Shown here: in pieces, positions 1-8,318 of the stretch
Numbering within the stretch: position 1 is the first letter of the stretch
Layout: the number at the start of each line of letters is the position of its first letter
Assembly (NCBI GenBank): GCA_043757025.1
Contig: JAYVQG010000085.1
Coordinates: 1-34,760, forward strand
From: Limnoglobus sp043757025
Lineage (GTDB): Bacteria > Planctomycetota > Planctomycetia > Gemmatales > Gemmataceae
Direction: 5' to 3'
DNA length: 34,760 bases
The notes under the pieces: generated by a model
What the model was told of the DNA's origin: nothing
The model's input: only the letters and a program-made list of their open reading frames with translations
Databases searched by the model: none
Translations under genes and position numbers: made by a program

Positions 1-302
1 CGTCGTACCCCTGGGTTGCGCTCGTGGCCATGGACGCCTCAAAACCAAACAAAATGAAGTCTCGCCGTGCCTGAACGGCAAGAAAGCGCAACTTCAAAAA
101 GCGCAAGCAAGGGGAACCCGATGGGTTTCTAACAGGATCGGAATTGTTAGCGAGGGTAGGTTTCCAATGGTCGAGTGATTGCATAGAGGTTATCGTAGGT
201 TCCACCTCGCTGGCGCGCTCGCGCTGCGGGCTGGAATCGCTCGTCGTGGGTGGAACTTCCTTGCTCGCGCTGCGGGCTGGCAGGAATCTGGCCCCACAAA
301 TT
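1..302. other. Gene-free left edge with short repeats
   Basis: No convincing coding frame was found between the window edge and the stop of the response regulator. The stretch carries two copies of an 18-base direct repeat (217-234 and 263-280). The short frames here lack start signals and family resemblance. The first bases may be the tail of a repeat or gene that lies outside the window. Confidence 0.5.
217..280. repeat. 18-bp direct repeat pair
   Basis: GCTCGCGCTGCGGGCTGG occurs at 217-234 and again at 263-280, and the flanks are also partly alike (GGTTCCACCTCGCT versus GGTGGAACTTCCTT). This looks like a small dispersed repeat lying just downstream of the regulator gene. No function is visible. 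Confidence 0.6.
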
Positions 303-1781
303 CTAGCTCGCGCGCTTCTGACGCTCTTCTTCGTACTTGTGCAGCTTGTTGTACAGCGTTTTCAGGCTGATACCGAGTTCGGTGGCGGTCGATTGCTTGT
401 TCTGGCCGTTCTTCGCATACACTTGCAGAATGTACTCCATCTCGACGTCTTCCAGCGTCTTCCCGCGCGGCAATGGCAGCGTCGTTGGCGAATCGGTGTA
501 GTGGTTCGTCGGCGCGGAATTCATCGTGCCGGGGAACGCCAACACGGCAGGTGCGATGTACGCGGGTGCGGGGCGGTTCATCGCGCCGGTTCGTACGTCG
601 TGCGGCAAGTGGTGCGGCGTGATCGGCTGCCCGCCGGACATAATCCAGGCGTATTCCATCGCGTTCGCCAACTCGCGGACGTTCCCCTGCCAGTGGTACG
701 CGGTCATCACCCGCATCGCGTCGGCGGTGAGTAAACCCGAGACGGTTTCCAGTGGCCGCTTCGCTTCCCGCGCCAACAGGAACCGCGCCAGTTCGGGAAT
801 GTCTTCCGGACGCTCGCGCAACGACGGCAGATGGATGTGGAATGTATTCAGCCGATACAACAAATCTTCGCGGAACTGCCCATCGGCAATCAGTCGGCGC
901 AAGTCTTGGTTCGTGGCGCAAATGACGCGAACGTCGGAGGTAATCGGTTCGCTGTCCCCGAGGCGTCGCAATTCGCCGGACTCGAGGAACCGCAGCATTT
1001 TCACTTGGATATTCTTGTCGAGTTCGCCGAGTTCATCGAGGAACAGCGTGCCGCCGTTGGCGACCTCGAACAGGCCCTTTCGGTCGCGGTCGGCACCGGT
1101 GAACGCGCCCTTGCGGTGGCCGAACAATTCGCTCTCGGCGAGGTTTTGCGTCAACGCGCCGCAATTCACCGGCACGAACGGCATCTCCGCACGATGCGAA
1201 CGCATGAAGATCGAGCGGGCCACGACGTCTTTGCCCGTACCCGTTTCGCCGGTAATCAGCACCGTGGCGTCGGTCGGCGCGACGGTGTCGATGAAGCGCT
1301 TGACGGGGTCCATCGCGGGGCCGTTGCCGATGAGCATCGACGGGCCTTCGGCGGCCGTCACGCGGGTTTGCAGCGCGGCAGCCTGGTTTTTCAGCTTGCG
1401 CTTCTCGCCGATGCGGATCAACAGCCCTTCGATGTCCGCGAGTTTGCACGGCTTCGTGAGGTAATCGAACGCACCGAGCCGCAGTGCGGTCAGCGTCGTT
1501 TCCTGGTTCGCGTAGCCGGTCATAATGACCGCTTCGGTGTCGGGCGAGACTTGTTTCAGATACTGCAGAACTTGCAGCCCGCTGTTGTCGTTCTCCATCT
1601 TCAGATCGAGGATCGCGGCATCGAACGTGGCGCGTTTCAGCGTTTCGACGGCGGCGTTCGTGTTGGCGCACACCGTGACTTCGTGGCCGAGTCGCGGGAG
1701 TTCGGCCATCATGAATTCGCGCAGGTGCGGTTCGTCGTCGACGAACAGAATCCGCAGTTTCAGTTGTGGTGTTGCGTTCAC
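303..1781 (-). CDS. Sigma-54-dependent response regulator, NtrC family
   Basis: This is a cytoplasmic transcription activator of sigma-54 promoters, 492 residues and full length for the family. An N-terminal receiver domain has the acidic pair D15/D16, phospho-acceptor D59, T88 and K110. The AAA+ domain has Walker A GETGTGKD (178-185), the sigma-54 contact loop GAFTGA (225-230) and Walker B GGTLFLDEL (about 246-254). A Fis-type helix-turn-helix fills the last 40 residues. The start is a GTG preceded by GAGGAT at good spacing. The gene follows the histidine kinase with a 35-bp gap on the same strand, so the kinase is its likely partner. Target genes cannot be told from the sequence. Confidence 0.95.
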   Translation of the reverse strand: MNATPQLKLRILFVDDEPHLREFMMAELPRLGHEVTVCANTNAAVETLKRATFDAAILDLKMENDNSGLQVLQYLKQVSPDTEAVIMTGYANQETTLTALRLGAFDYLTKPCKLADIEGLLIRIGEKRKLKNQAAALQTRVTAAEGPSMLIGNGPAMDPVKRFIDTVAPTDATVLITGETGTGKDVVARSIFMRSHRAEMPFVPVNCGALTQNLAESELFGHRKGAFTGADRDRKGLFEVANGGTLFLDELGELDKNIQVKMLRFLESGELRRLGDSEPITSDVRVICATNQDLRRLIADGQFREDLLYRLNTFHIHLPSLRERPEDIPELARFLLAREAKRPLETVSGLLTADAMRVMTAYHWQGNVRELANAMEYAWIMSGGQPITPHHLPHDVRTGAMNRPAPAYIAPAVLAFPGTMNSAPTNHYTDSPTTLPLPRGKTLEDVEMEYILQVYAKNGQNKQSTATELGISLKTLYNKLHKYEEERQKRAS

Positions 1782-1816
1782 GTCGCATCCTCAGTGATTC
1801 GTCGAATATTGCAGTT

Positions 1817-3451
1817 TTAGGCGGCCTTCGCGATCGGCCAGAGCGGCACGATCGCAGGCATCGGTTCCGGTTTCTTCGCGTCCGCAAGTTCCGGCTTCGC
1901 AGTCGCAGCCCGCATCGGCACGCGAATCGCGAAGGCACTCCCACGACCGGGGCCATCGCTGGCGGCCGAAATCGTGCCGCCGTGCTGGTCGATAATCTGG
2001 TGGCTGATCGACAACCCCAGCCCCGTTCCGTTCCCCGTGCGTCGCCGCGTGAAGAACGGCTCGAAGATATGTTCGAGCACTTCCGGGGTCATTCCGCAAC
2101 CGGTGTCCTGGAATCGCAACTCGGCCACTTCGCCGACACGACCCACCGCGATGCGTAATACTCCGTCGTCGTCCATACTGTCGAGTGCGTTTACGATCAA
2201 GTTCAATACCACCGACTTCAGATCGCCGGGGCAAACCTCCGCGAGCAGGTACACCGGCTGATACTCGATCCGCTTGCGGCCGAAGTTCGGCAACGGGCGG
2301 GCAATGTCGATCACTTCCTGAATCAGGCGGCCCATGTCGGTCGCATCGCGGCGGCCTTCGCCGGATCGGCTGAAATCGAGCAGCTTGTTCACGATCTGCT
2401 TGCAACGATCCGCTTCTTGCTGAATCACGCGCAGATAGTCCGTCAGCACCGTGGCATCGGCGGGGGCGAGATTCTTCGTGAGCGTGCCCAACCGAGAGAC
2501 GAGCGAATCCGAACGCAGATAGATCGAGTGGAGCGGGTTGTTGATTTCGTGCGCGACGCCCGCAGCGAGGAAGCCCACCGACACCATGCGCTCCGAGCGT
2601 ACGAGTTGCCGACTGCGGTCGTTCACCTGTTGCGCGAGGTCTTTGTAAATGTCCCGGAAGCGGGCGGTCATCGCGTCGAACTCGTTGCCGAGTTCTTCGA
2701 GTTCGTCGTGCGATTGCAACTGGATCGGGTGCTCGAAGTCGCCATTATGCACCCGTTGTACACCGGCTTGGAGTAAGCGAATCGGCGTGAAAACCCAGAC
2801 TTTGAAGTAGTAAAGCATCGTCAGAATCAGCAGCGCCGCCACGACGGTACCAGATACTGCAATGGCGGTACCGCGACGACGGTTGGTATCCGCATGGCGG
2901 AACGTGTCGTCGATGTCGGTCTTGATAATCGCGAAGAGGTTGGTCGATTCTTTCATCAGTTCGTGGTACGCCGCGCGTACTGCCGGGTCGTCGATCACGC
3001 GCTGATCGCCCTGCGAATCGGCTCGCGTTCCCGGCGTTGTAATCAGTTGTTTGAGCTTCGCGAGGCTCGTGTCGATCTTCGCGAGCGCGTGCCGTTGGCC
3101 TTCGCCATCGTCGGGGTCCGGGAACTGCGAGTTTTGATCCGATTTGCGAGTTTCGCGATAGTAATCGAGCGAGTTGCGAACCTGCGCGTACCAGTGCAAA
3201 ATATATTGCTGTTGTTCCTGGCGGTTCTGCGATTTGCCGTCGGGGTTCGTGCGGTTGTCGGCCATCTGGTGAATCTGATCGCGAAGCACAACCGTCACCT
3301 GCAACTGGTGCAGTTTGTGGTCGACGATCCGCCCCGCTTCCACGTAGGAAAGCAGCCCGAATACCGCCCCGCCCAGTAGCAGCGCGATGCTGCCGACGAC
3401 GAGGCCGAGGCCGAGGAACAGTTTGTGTCGAAGTCGCCAAGGACGGGCCAC
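1817..3451 (-). CDS. Membrane sensor histidine kinase (HAMP, HisKA, HATPase)
   Basis: This is an inner-membrane sensor kinase of 544 residues, partner of the downstream NtrC-type regulator. TM1 lies at about residues 11-34, followed by an extracytoplasmic sensor region of about 160 residues. TM2 is at about 195-220, then a HAMP linker, the H-box AAGVAHEINNPLHS with phospho-acceptor H301, and an ATPase domain with an N-box (LNLIVNALDSMDD) and G-boxes (DTGCGM, GNGTGLGLS). I chose the GTG at 3451 because AAGGAGG lies six bases upstream and the protein then begins just before TM1. The frame stays open to an ATG at 3580, but the extra 43 residues do not look like part of the family. The signal sensed is unknown. 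Confidence 0.92.
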   Translation of the reverse strand: MARPWRLRHKLFLGLGLVVGSIALLLGGAVFGLLSYVEAGRIVDHKLHQLQVTVVLRDQIHQMADNRTNPDGKSQNRQEQQQYILHWYAQVRNSLDYYRETRKSDQNSQFPDPDDGEGQRHALAKIDTSLAKLKQLITTPGTRADSQGDQRVIDDPAVRAAYHELMKESTNLFAIIKTDIDDTFRHADTNRRRGTAIAVSGTVVAALLILTMLYYFKVWVFTPIRLLQAGVQRVHNGDFEHPIQLQSHDELEELGNEFDAMTARFRDIYKDLAQQVNDRSRQLVRSERMVSVGFLAAGVAHEINNPLHSIYLRSDSLVSRLGTLTKNLAPADATVLTDYLRVIQQEADRCKQIVNKLLDFSRSGEGRRDATDMGRLIQEVIDIARPLPNFGRKRIEYQPVYLLAEVCPGDLKSVVLNLIVNALDSMDDDGVLRIAVGRVGEVAELRFQDTGCGMTPEVLEHIFEPFFTRRRTGNGTGLGLSISHQIIDQHGGTISAASDGPGRGSAFAIRVPMRAATAKPELADAKKPEPMPAIVPLWPIAKAA

Positions 3452-3714
3452 GCGGAGCCTCCTTGCCGCCGAATGCCATGTTCCACCGACATCCGTGTCG
3501 GTCGAATCGAAGCGGGACTTTACCAGAGTATTTCTTGCAAGGGGAGAGCAATATTTCCCGGCCATCGGAATTTCTTGCAAACGTGCCGAAGTATCGCACT
3601 TGTTCGGCGAGTGTCGATCATCGAAACCTGCATCATCTCAGTTAGACCGCCAAAGTTCACATGCTACTTTCAACGTAGCGCCACTCAATCCGAGCATTTT
3701 ACACGATCCATATT

Positions 3715-4818
3715 TTACTTCACGACTAACACTGGCGGGCCGAGGACATCCATCTTCGGCATGATGCCCAAACCGGGTGCCGTCGATGCGGCCATGCGAC
3801 CGTGTTTTCGCTGCGGGGCACCATCGGCGAAATCGACGGTGACGTAGCTGTTGAAGTCGGTGGACGTGAACAGAAACTCCGTCGGACAGCTATGCGCGAG
3901 ATGCGCGATCGCGGCCGTCACGATGTCGCCGCCCCAACTGTCTTCGAGCGTCATCACCACGCCGAGGCTCGCGCACAGATCGCGGGCTTGCACGGCTTTC
4001 GTCAGCCCGCCGAACTTGCTGATTTTGATATTCACCACATCCATCGCGCGATCCGCATGACCGCGAAGTAGCGGTTCGATGCCGTTAATCACTTCATCGA
4101 GAACGAACGGATGATCGGTATGACGACGGACCGTCAGGCACTCTTCGTACGTCAAACACGGCTGTTCGATGTACACATCGATGTCGCGCACCGCACGCAC
4201 CACCCGCAGCGCATCGTGCATTCGCCAACCGGTGTTCGCATCGGCAACGAGCCGATCCCCCGAAGTCAGTTGTACAGCAACGGCGCGAATCCGCTCGATA
4301 TCGACATCCGCTTCGCCGCCGACTTTCAGTTGAAAGCGGCGATAGCCTTCGGCCCGATATTGCGATACCTTTGCCGCCATCGCTTCGGGAGACTCTTGCG
4401 AAATGGCACGATACAGAACGAAATCATCGCCGTAACGGCCACCGAGCAACGTGCAGACCGGCTGCCCTGTCGCCTTGCCGAGAATATCCCAACACGCGAT
4501 GTCGATCCCGGACTTGACGTATTCGTGCCCCTTGAGTGCCGCGTCCATCCGTCGGTTCAACTTGCCGAGTTCGCGCGGATCGTACCCGAGTAAATGCGGC
4601 CCCAACTCGGCAATTCCCGCCCGCACGCCATTCGCATACGCCGGCAGGTAGAACGGCCCCAGCGGGCAGACTTCGCCCCAACCGGTAATCCCGTCGTCGG
4701 TATCGACGCGAACGATGGTACTATCGAACAGATCGATTGATTTCCCGCCGGACCATTTGTAATCGCCTTCTCGCAACGGCAACATCACCTTGTACGCACT
4801 GATCGATGTGATCTTCAT
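3715..4818 (-). CDS. Mandelate racemase/muconate lactonizing enzyme family protein
   Basis: This is an enolase-superfamily enzyme of 367 residues, the usual length. Numbered from MKITSISAYK, the metal ligands are D193 (VADAN), E218 (YIEQP) and D241 (LDEV). K165 (FQLKVGG) and K265/K268 (NIKISK) are candidate catalytic bases, and LEDSWGGD follows. The overall pattern, with a single lysine on the second barrel strand, resembles the cis-3-hydroxy-L-proline dehydratase / proline-betaine branch, but the substrate cannot be assigned from sequence alone. The start at 4818 is chosen over the in-frame ATG at 4851 because family similarity begins there and GAGGAA lies nine bases upstream. It is transcribed away from the secreted peptidase gene. 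Confidence 0.88.
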   Translation of the reverse strand: MKITSISAYKVMLPLREGDYKWSGGKSIDLFDSTIVRVDTDDGITGWGEVCPLGPFYLPAYANGVRAGIAELGPHLLGYDPRELGKLNRRMDAALKGHEYVKSGIDIACWDILGKATGQPVCTLLGGRYGDDFVLYRAISQESPEAMAAKVSQYRAEGYRRFQLKVGGEADVDIERIRAVAVQLTSGDRLVADANTGWRMHDALRVVRAVRDIDVYIEQPCLTYEECLTVRRHTDHPFVLDEVINGIEPLLRGHADRAMDVVNIKISKFGGLTKAVQARDLCASLGVVMTLEDSWGGDIVTAAIAHLAHSCPTEFLFTSTDFNSYVTVDFADGAPQRKHGRMAASTAPGLGIMPKMDVLGPPVLVVK

Positions 4819-4911
4819 CCTCGACGATTCCTCGGTGTAGCGAATGGCCATTTATGAACAAAGCCAGGATACTGATCGGAAGCGATACCACAAATCCGCA
4901 AGAGACCCGCT

Positions 4912-5640
4912 ATGTTCGGTTCACGATCCACGATCGTTTTGGCGATCTTCCTCACGATGACGGCGAACGCCGGAATCGCTGCGGACACCTTAGAACCGAC
5001 GAAACCAACATCGCGAACGACGCGCGATATCGAAGGCTGGAAAATTCGCATCGATGACCGGCTTCTGAACGGCCCCGACGAGGAGATGGGCAAACGCAAC
5101 CTGAAATTCCTCGAAGCGAAGCTCGTTGAGATCAAAGTCGTCGTACGGGCGGATCGTTTGAAGTTACTGCAAGCGGTGCCGATCGTCGTCGATTTGTCGC
5201 ATGGGAAACTCAAGTCGATGCAATATCACCCCGGCGCAGGTTGGCTCAAAAACAACGGCTACGCCGAGGATCTGGCGAAGTGCGTTCACATTCCTCGCGC
5301 AATCGACCTCGTAACGAAACGCAACATCAACGAGCAGCCGTGGGTGATACTTCACGAGTTGGCCCACGCTTATCACGATCGGGAATTGAGCTTCGACGAG
5401 CCGCGGATCCTTGCGGCGTACGAGCTATACATGTCGGAAAAGCGCGGGGAAAAAGTCCTCCTCCACGATGGCAATCGCGTGAAGCATTACGCGACGACGA
5501 ACCGCATGGAGTTCTTCGCGGAGATGACCGAAGCCTATTTCGGCTCGAACGATTTCTTCCCGTTCAACCGAGCGGAGATGATGGAAGCCGAGCCGCGCAT
5601 CTACGAACTAATGACGGCGATTTGGAACCCAAAACCATGA
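4912..5640 (+). CDS. Secreted zinc-metallopeptidase-like protein (HExxH)
   Basis: The 242-residue protein has a signal peptide (about residues 1-23, ending AGIAA). The HELAH motif (H148, E149, H152) sits in a predicted helix, and the later MEFFAEMTEAYFG segment (199-211) supplies a candidate third ligand, E204 or E207. This gluzincin layout, together with NDFFPF after it, resembles the catalytic fold of anthrax lethal-factor-type peptidases, although similarity to a particular family is only suggestive. The protein probably acts outside the cytoplasm. Its stop overlaps the start of the next small gene (ATGA type), so the two are likely translated together. The substrate is unknown. Confidence 0.8.
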   Translation: MFGSRSTIVLAIFLTMTANAGIAADTLEPTKPTSRTTRDIEGWKIRIDDRLLNGPDEEMGKRNLKFLEAKLVEIKVVVRADRLKLLQAVPIVVDLSHGKLKSMQYHPGAGWLKNNGYAEDLAKCVHIPRAIDLVTKRNINEQPWVILHELAHAYHDRELSFDEPRILAAYELYMSEKRGEKVLLHDGNRVKHYATTNRMEFFAEMTEAYFGSNDFFPFNRAEMMEAEPRIYELMTAIWNPKP

Positions 5641-5861
5641 TGCGCACGCTTTACGTCGAACCGCACTTCACGTTTCGTTTCACCGAAGAACGCTGGATCG
5701 ACCGCGTTCACCTTACCGATGTACCGGCGGGCAAGATCGCCCGTGCGTACCGTTTGAAAGTCTGTATCGCATCTGGCGTGACCGACGAACGCGGCTGGGT
5801 GGCGTTCGCCGAAACCGTTCGCGTGTGCGCTGGCGATGAATTCATCGTTGTCGTGGAATGA
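5637..5861 (+). CDS. Small hypothetical protein coupled to the peptidase gene
   Basis: The 74-residue protein begins MMRTLYVEPHF and ends GDEFIVVVE. I do not recognise a family. It is rich in beta-type residues, has no signal peptide or membrane segment, and codon use matches its neighbours. The start overlaps the peptidase stop by four bases (ATGATG across TGA), a classic sign of translational coupling, which makes the gene more credible than its length suggests. A role linked to the peptidase (partner or regulator) is possible but only inferred from position. Confidence 0.6.
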   Translation: MMRTLYVEPHFTFRFTEERWIDRVHLTDVPAGKIARAYRLKVCIASGVTDERGWVAFAETVRVCAGDEFIVVVE

Positions 5862-5874
5862 GAGGAGAATCGTT

Positions 5875-6079
5875 TGCTACCGTTTGAAATCGTGCTGTTA
5901 CTGTTGGCAGCTTCGCCACGCTCGTCGGGCAAGGGCTGACGCTACCAGTTCTCATTCGCTGGTTGGGCGTCGACCGGCAACCCGGCGCCGAAGAGACTGA
6001 AAAACCAGAAGAAAACCAATCGTGTCGAACGAGCGTTCCATACGATAAGTTGAAACACCCTCATTCCTCTTTCGACTGA
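5875..6079 (+). pseudogene. Decayed C-terminal fragment of a Na+/H+ antiporter gene
   Basis: From 5912 the + strand reads FATLVGQGLTLPVLIRWLGV and then a charged tail to a stop at 6077-6079. TLVGQGLTLP followed by IRxLG is the hallmark of the last membrane segment of CPA1-type Na+/H+ antiporters. Just upstream (5875-5911) a different frame reads LPFEIVLLLLA, which would join it only across a frameshift. There is no start codon and no upstream membrane part, so this is a truncated relic lying between two intact genes. Confidence 0.6.
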
Positions 6080-6084
6080 TACCG

Positions 6085-7692
6085 ATGGAAATCCCTGCCA
6101 AAAAGTTCGTGCGACTGCTTTCCCTCGACAGCACGACCGAGCTACGTGCGGCTACGGCGCTCGTCGTTGCCGAGTTGGGAATACGCGACGCGGAGATTGC
6201 CGCCGCACTCCAAGAACGGCTCACCGATAAGAACGGTGAGGTTCGGCAACAAGCCATTCGTGCGGTCGGAATGCTGAAAGTCGAGAAGGCTCTTCCGACG
6301 TTGTTGGAGAAAATCGCCCACGGTGGCAACGAAGCGTCGATGGCCGCCGAGGCGTGTGCGAAACTCGGCGCGAAGGGGATCAAGGGGCTGCAAGAGCTAC
6401 TTCACAAAGTGGTGCCAGGGGTGCGAAAGTACATAACGGCAGCACTTACATCGTGCGGCTCCGAATCGGTGGCTGTGTCGGTGCTGCTCGACAAAGACGC
6501 GCAGATTGCGGCATCGGCAGCGACCGCAATCATCTCGCGAATTCCAGACATGTCACCCGCCGAGAAGATCGCACTCGCAACCGAGATGGTGACGATTTCT
6601 CAAGACATAAAGCACCCGTTGCTCGTACAGTCCGAAGGACAGATCGTGCGAATTCTCGTCGCGCTGAACGACCCCGTGGCAACGGAGGTCTTGTGGGATC
6701 GCACGGTGCCGCCGCACCCGCACGACGTGCGAGCCATGGCATTGCAAGCCGTCGGCGGTTGGACCGAATCGCCGACGAAAGAGCAATGGAAACGCTTATT
6801 CCTATGTGCATCCGAGAGCGATTTCCAGGTAGCGGCCCCGGCGATGATGGTCCTCAACCGATTGCCGGTGAACGACAAGTTACTGCCCGAATACATCGCG
6901 TTGTTTCACGCCCCGGACATTGCGGCACGGCGGCTCGCGATCGACAAGATCGGCGATCGCGACACAGCCGAAGTGGCCGACGGGCTGATGCTGCAATTGA
7001 AACACACGGATCGTGGCGTCCGCGATACCGCACTCGCCCGGTTGCAGAAACTGAAGTTCGGCCGCAAATCGCTGGTCGCGGCACTGATCGCCGCACCGAA
7101 TCATGAAGACGCCTGGCCACTCGCCCGCACTGCGTTGACTTTCTCGAAGGAACTCACACCTGCGAACTGGACCGAACTCTTCGATGAATTGTGCGAATAC
7201 CTCCAAAAGAACGACCACCGCACCGAGCCGTTCTTGTTTCTGCTCCGCGAATGGGATCACGCGAAACTGCAAGATGGCCTCGTCGAGAAAGCCGTCGCGC
7301 TGCGGAAGAAGAAGAAATACGAAGCCGCGTTGGTGTACCTGAAAGCGGTGGCGAAAGATCCCACGATCGGCTTCGCGGTCCGGCTCGAGTTGGCGATGTG
7401 CGGGCTGAAAGTCTCGAAGAAGGAACTCGCCGCCCGCTACCTCGAATCCGACCCGTGCCTCCGCAACTTCGACGCGCTGCACCAAAACGATTCAGTGCTG
7501 TTGCTGAGCGAAATCGAGAAAGCCAAGCACCTCGAACCCGAAGATCTGCTGTACCTCGGTTTCCACTTCGTCGAACAAATCGGCCGCACGAAGCAGTTCG
7601 GTATCGATGTGTTGAAGTTACTCGCGAAGCGCGACCCGAAAAGCGATGCGGGCAAGTCGGCCAAGAACAAGCTGAAATCGGTCGGCGCGTGA
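6085..7692 (+). CDS. HEAT-repeat protein
   Basis: The 535-residue protein is built from helical repeats. The first 350 residues show HEAT/PBS-lyase-like units (for example VRQQAIRAVGMLK and VRDTALARLQKLK), each about 30-35 residues with alternating hydrophobic positions. The last 170 residues look more like TPR helices (KKYEAALVYLKAVAKDP). There is no signal peptide or membrane segment, so it is probably cytoplasmic. Such proteins serve as protein-binding scaffolds, and no specific partner is indicated. It lies directly after the antiporter relic and ends upstream of the promoter at 7729. Confidence 0.85.
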   Translation: MEIPAKKFVRLLSLDSTTELRAATALVVAELGIRDAEIAAALQERLTDKNGEVRQQAIRAVGMLKVEKALPTLLEKIAHGGNEASMAAEACAKLGAKGIKGLQELLHKVVPGVRKYITAALTSCGSESVAVSVLLDKDAQIAASAATAIISRIPDMSPAEKIALATEMVTISQDIKHPLLVQSEGQIVRILVALNDPVATEVLWDRTVPPHPHDVRAMALQAVGGWTESPTKEQWKRLFLCASESDFQVAAPAMMVLNRLPVNDKLLPEYIALFHAPDIAARRLAIDKIGDRDTAEVADGLMLQLKHTDRGVRDTALARLQKLKFGRKSLVAALIAAPNHEDAWPLARTALTFSKELTPANWTELFDELCEYLQKNDHRTEPFLFLLREWDHAKLQDGLVEKAVALRKKKKYEAALVYLKAVAKDPTIGFAVRLELAMCGLKVSKKELAARYLESDPCLRNFDALHQNDSVLLLSEIEKAKHLEPEDLLYLGFHFVEQIGRTKQFGIDVLKLLAKRDPKSDAGKSAKNKLKSVGA

Positions 7693-7728
7693 GATTGGTT
7701 TGTATACAGTTGCGTTGACTCAGTTCGT

Positions 7729-7757
7729 TTGACTTTGGTTGCGTCCGTCGTTAAAAT
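7729..7757 (+). promoter_or_regulatory. Sigma-70-like promoter before the metal-efflux genes
   Basis: TTGACT at 7729-7734 is followed after 17 bases by TAAAAT at 7752-7757, five of six matches to each consensus box with ideal spacing. The expected transcription start (about 7764) falls at or next to the ATG at 7765, so the first transcript may be nearly leaderless. No metal-regulator operator is obvious nearby. Confidence 0.55.
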
Positions 7758-7764
7758 AATCTTA

Positions 7765-8199
7765 ATGACGATCATGGTCCGATTCCTGATGTTGGTGGCC
7801 TGCTTGCCGCTTCTGCTGCCGTCGCTGTTTTGCATTTGCAAAGCGGACGTCGAGAGGCGTGCATCGAAGGATTACGTTCGCGTCCATATCGGTGCGAGTA
7901 CGCAAACAATCGACGGTTGTTCTCACCATCGTTGCGCGAAACCCGTGCCGACGGACTCTCACTCGGCACCGGCTCCGCTCGAACATCACAAACCCGTTTG
8001 CCCGTTCGCGTCTGCAATTGTCGAGAATCTCCAGTGGACGGAGCCAACTGTCACCGAGATCGGCGTATTGACAGTGGCGGATTTTGCAGGCGTCCTACTT
8101 TTCTCGATGACGCCCGCCCTCCACTCGGTCGATTTCTCGGTCGTAAACTGTCAGTCATTGCCACCGCTCTACCTTTCGCACTGCTCGCTCGTCATTTAG
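7765..8199 (+). CDS. Small secreted Cys/His-rich protein ahead of metal efflux genes
   Basis: The protein has 144 residues. It begins with a hydrophobic signal segment (MTIMVRFLMLVACLPLLL) and then carries likely metal-binding clusters: FCICK, CSHHRCAK, a His-containing loop EHHKPVC, and further Cys residues. I do not recognise a named family. The position as first gene before an efflux adaptor and an RND pump, together with its Cys/His content, suggests a periplasmic metal-binding role, by inference. The frame stays open to a TTG at 7729, but that codon is the -35 box of a good promoter, so ATG at 7765 (or 7774) is preferred. No clear ribosome-binding site is seen. Confidence 0.6.
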   Translation: MTIMVRFLMLVACLPLLLPSLFCICKADVERRASKDYVRVHIGASTQTIDGCSHHRCAKPVPTDSHSAPAPLEHHKPVCPFASAIVENLQWTEPTVTEIGVLTVADFAGVLLFSMTPALHSVDFSVVNCQSLPPLYLSHCSLVI

Positions 8200-8318
8200 C
8201 ATTCAGTCCCATCTCCATTGAATCGATCGTTTCTCATTCATCATAATATTCGATTCTCAATCGCGCGATGTCGGTGTAGCGACCGTTCATCGGCGTCAAC
8301 ACGTACTGGAGTCCAGGC

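Noticed and set aside
190..1956. Long frames (329, 312, 307 and 243 codons) on both strands over the response regulator
   Set aside because: They are shadows of the regulator gene: Arg-rich or low-complexity products, no domain, no start signals; the real frame has full receiver, AAA+ and HTH motifs.
3452..3580. 43-residue N-terminal extension of the histidine kinase
   Set aside because: GTG 3451 has an ideal AAGGAGG and precedes TM1; the extension has no family resemblance.
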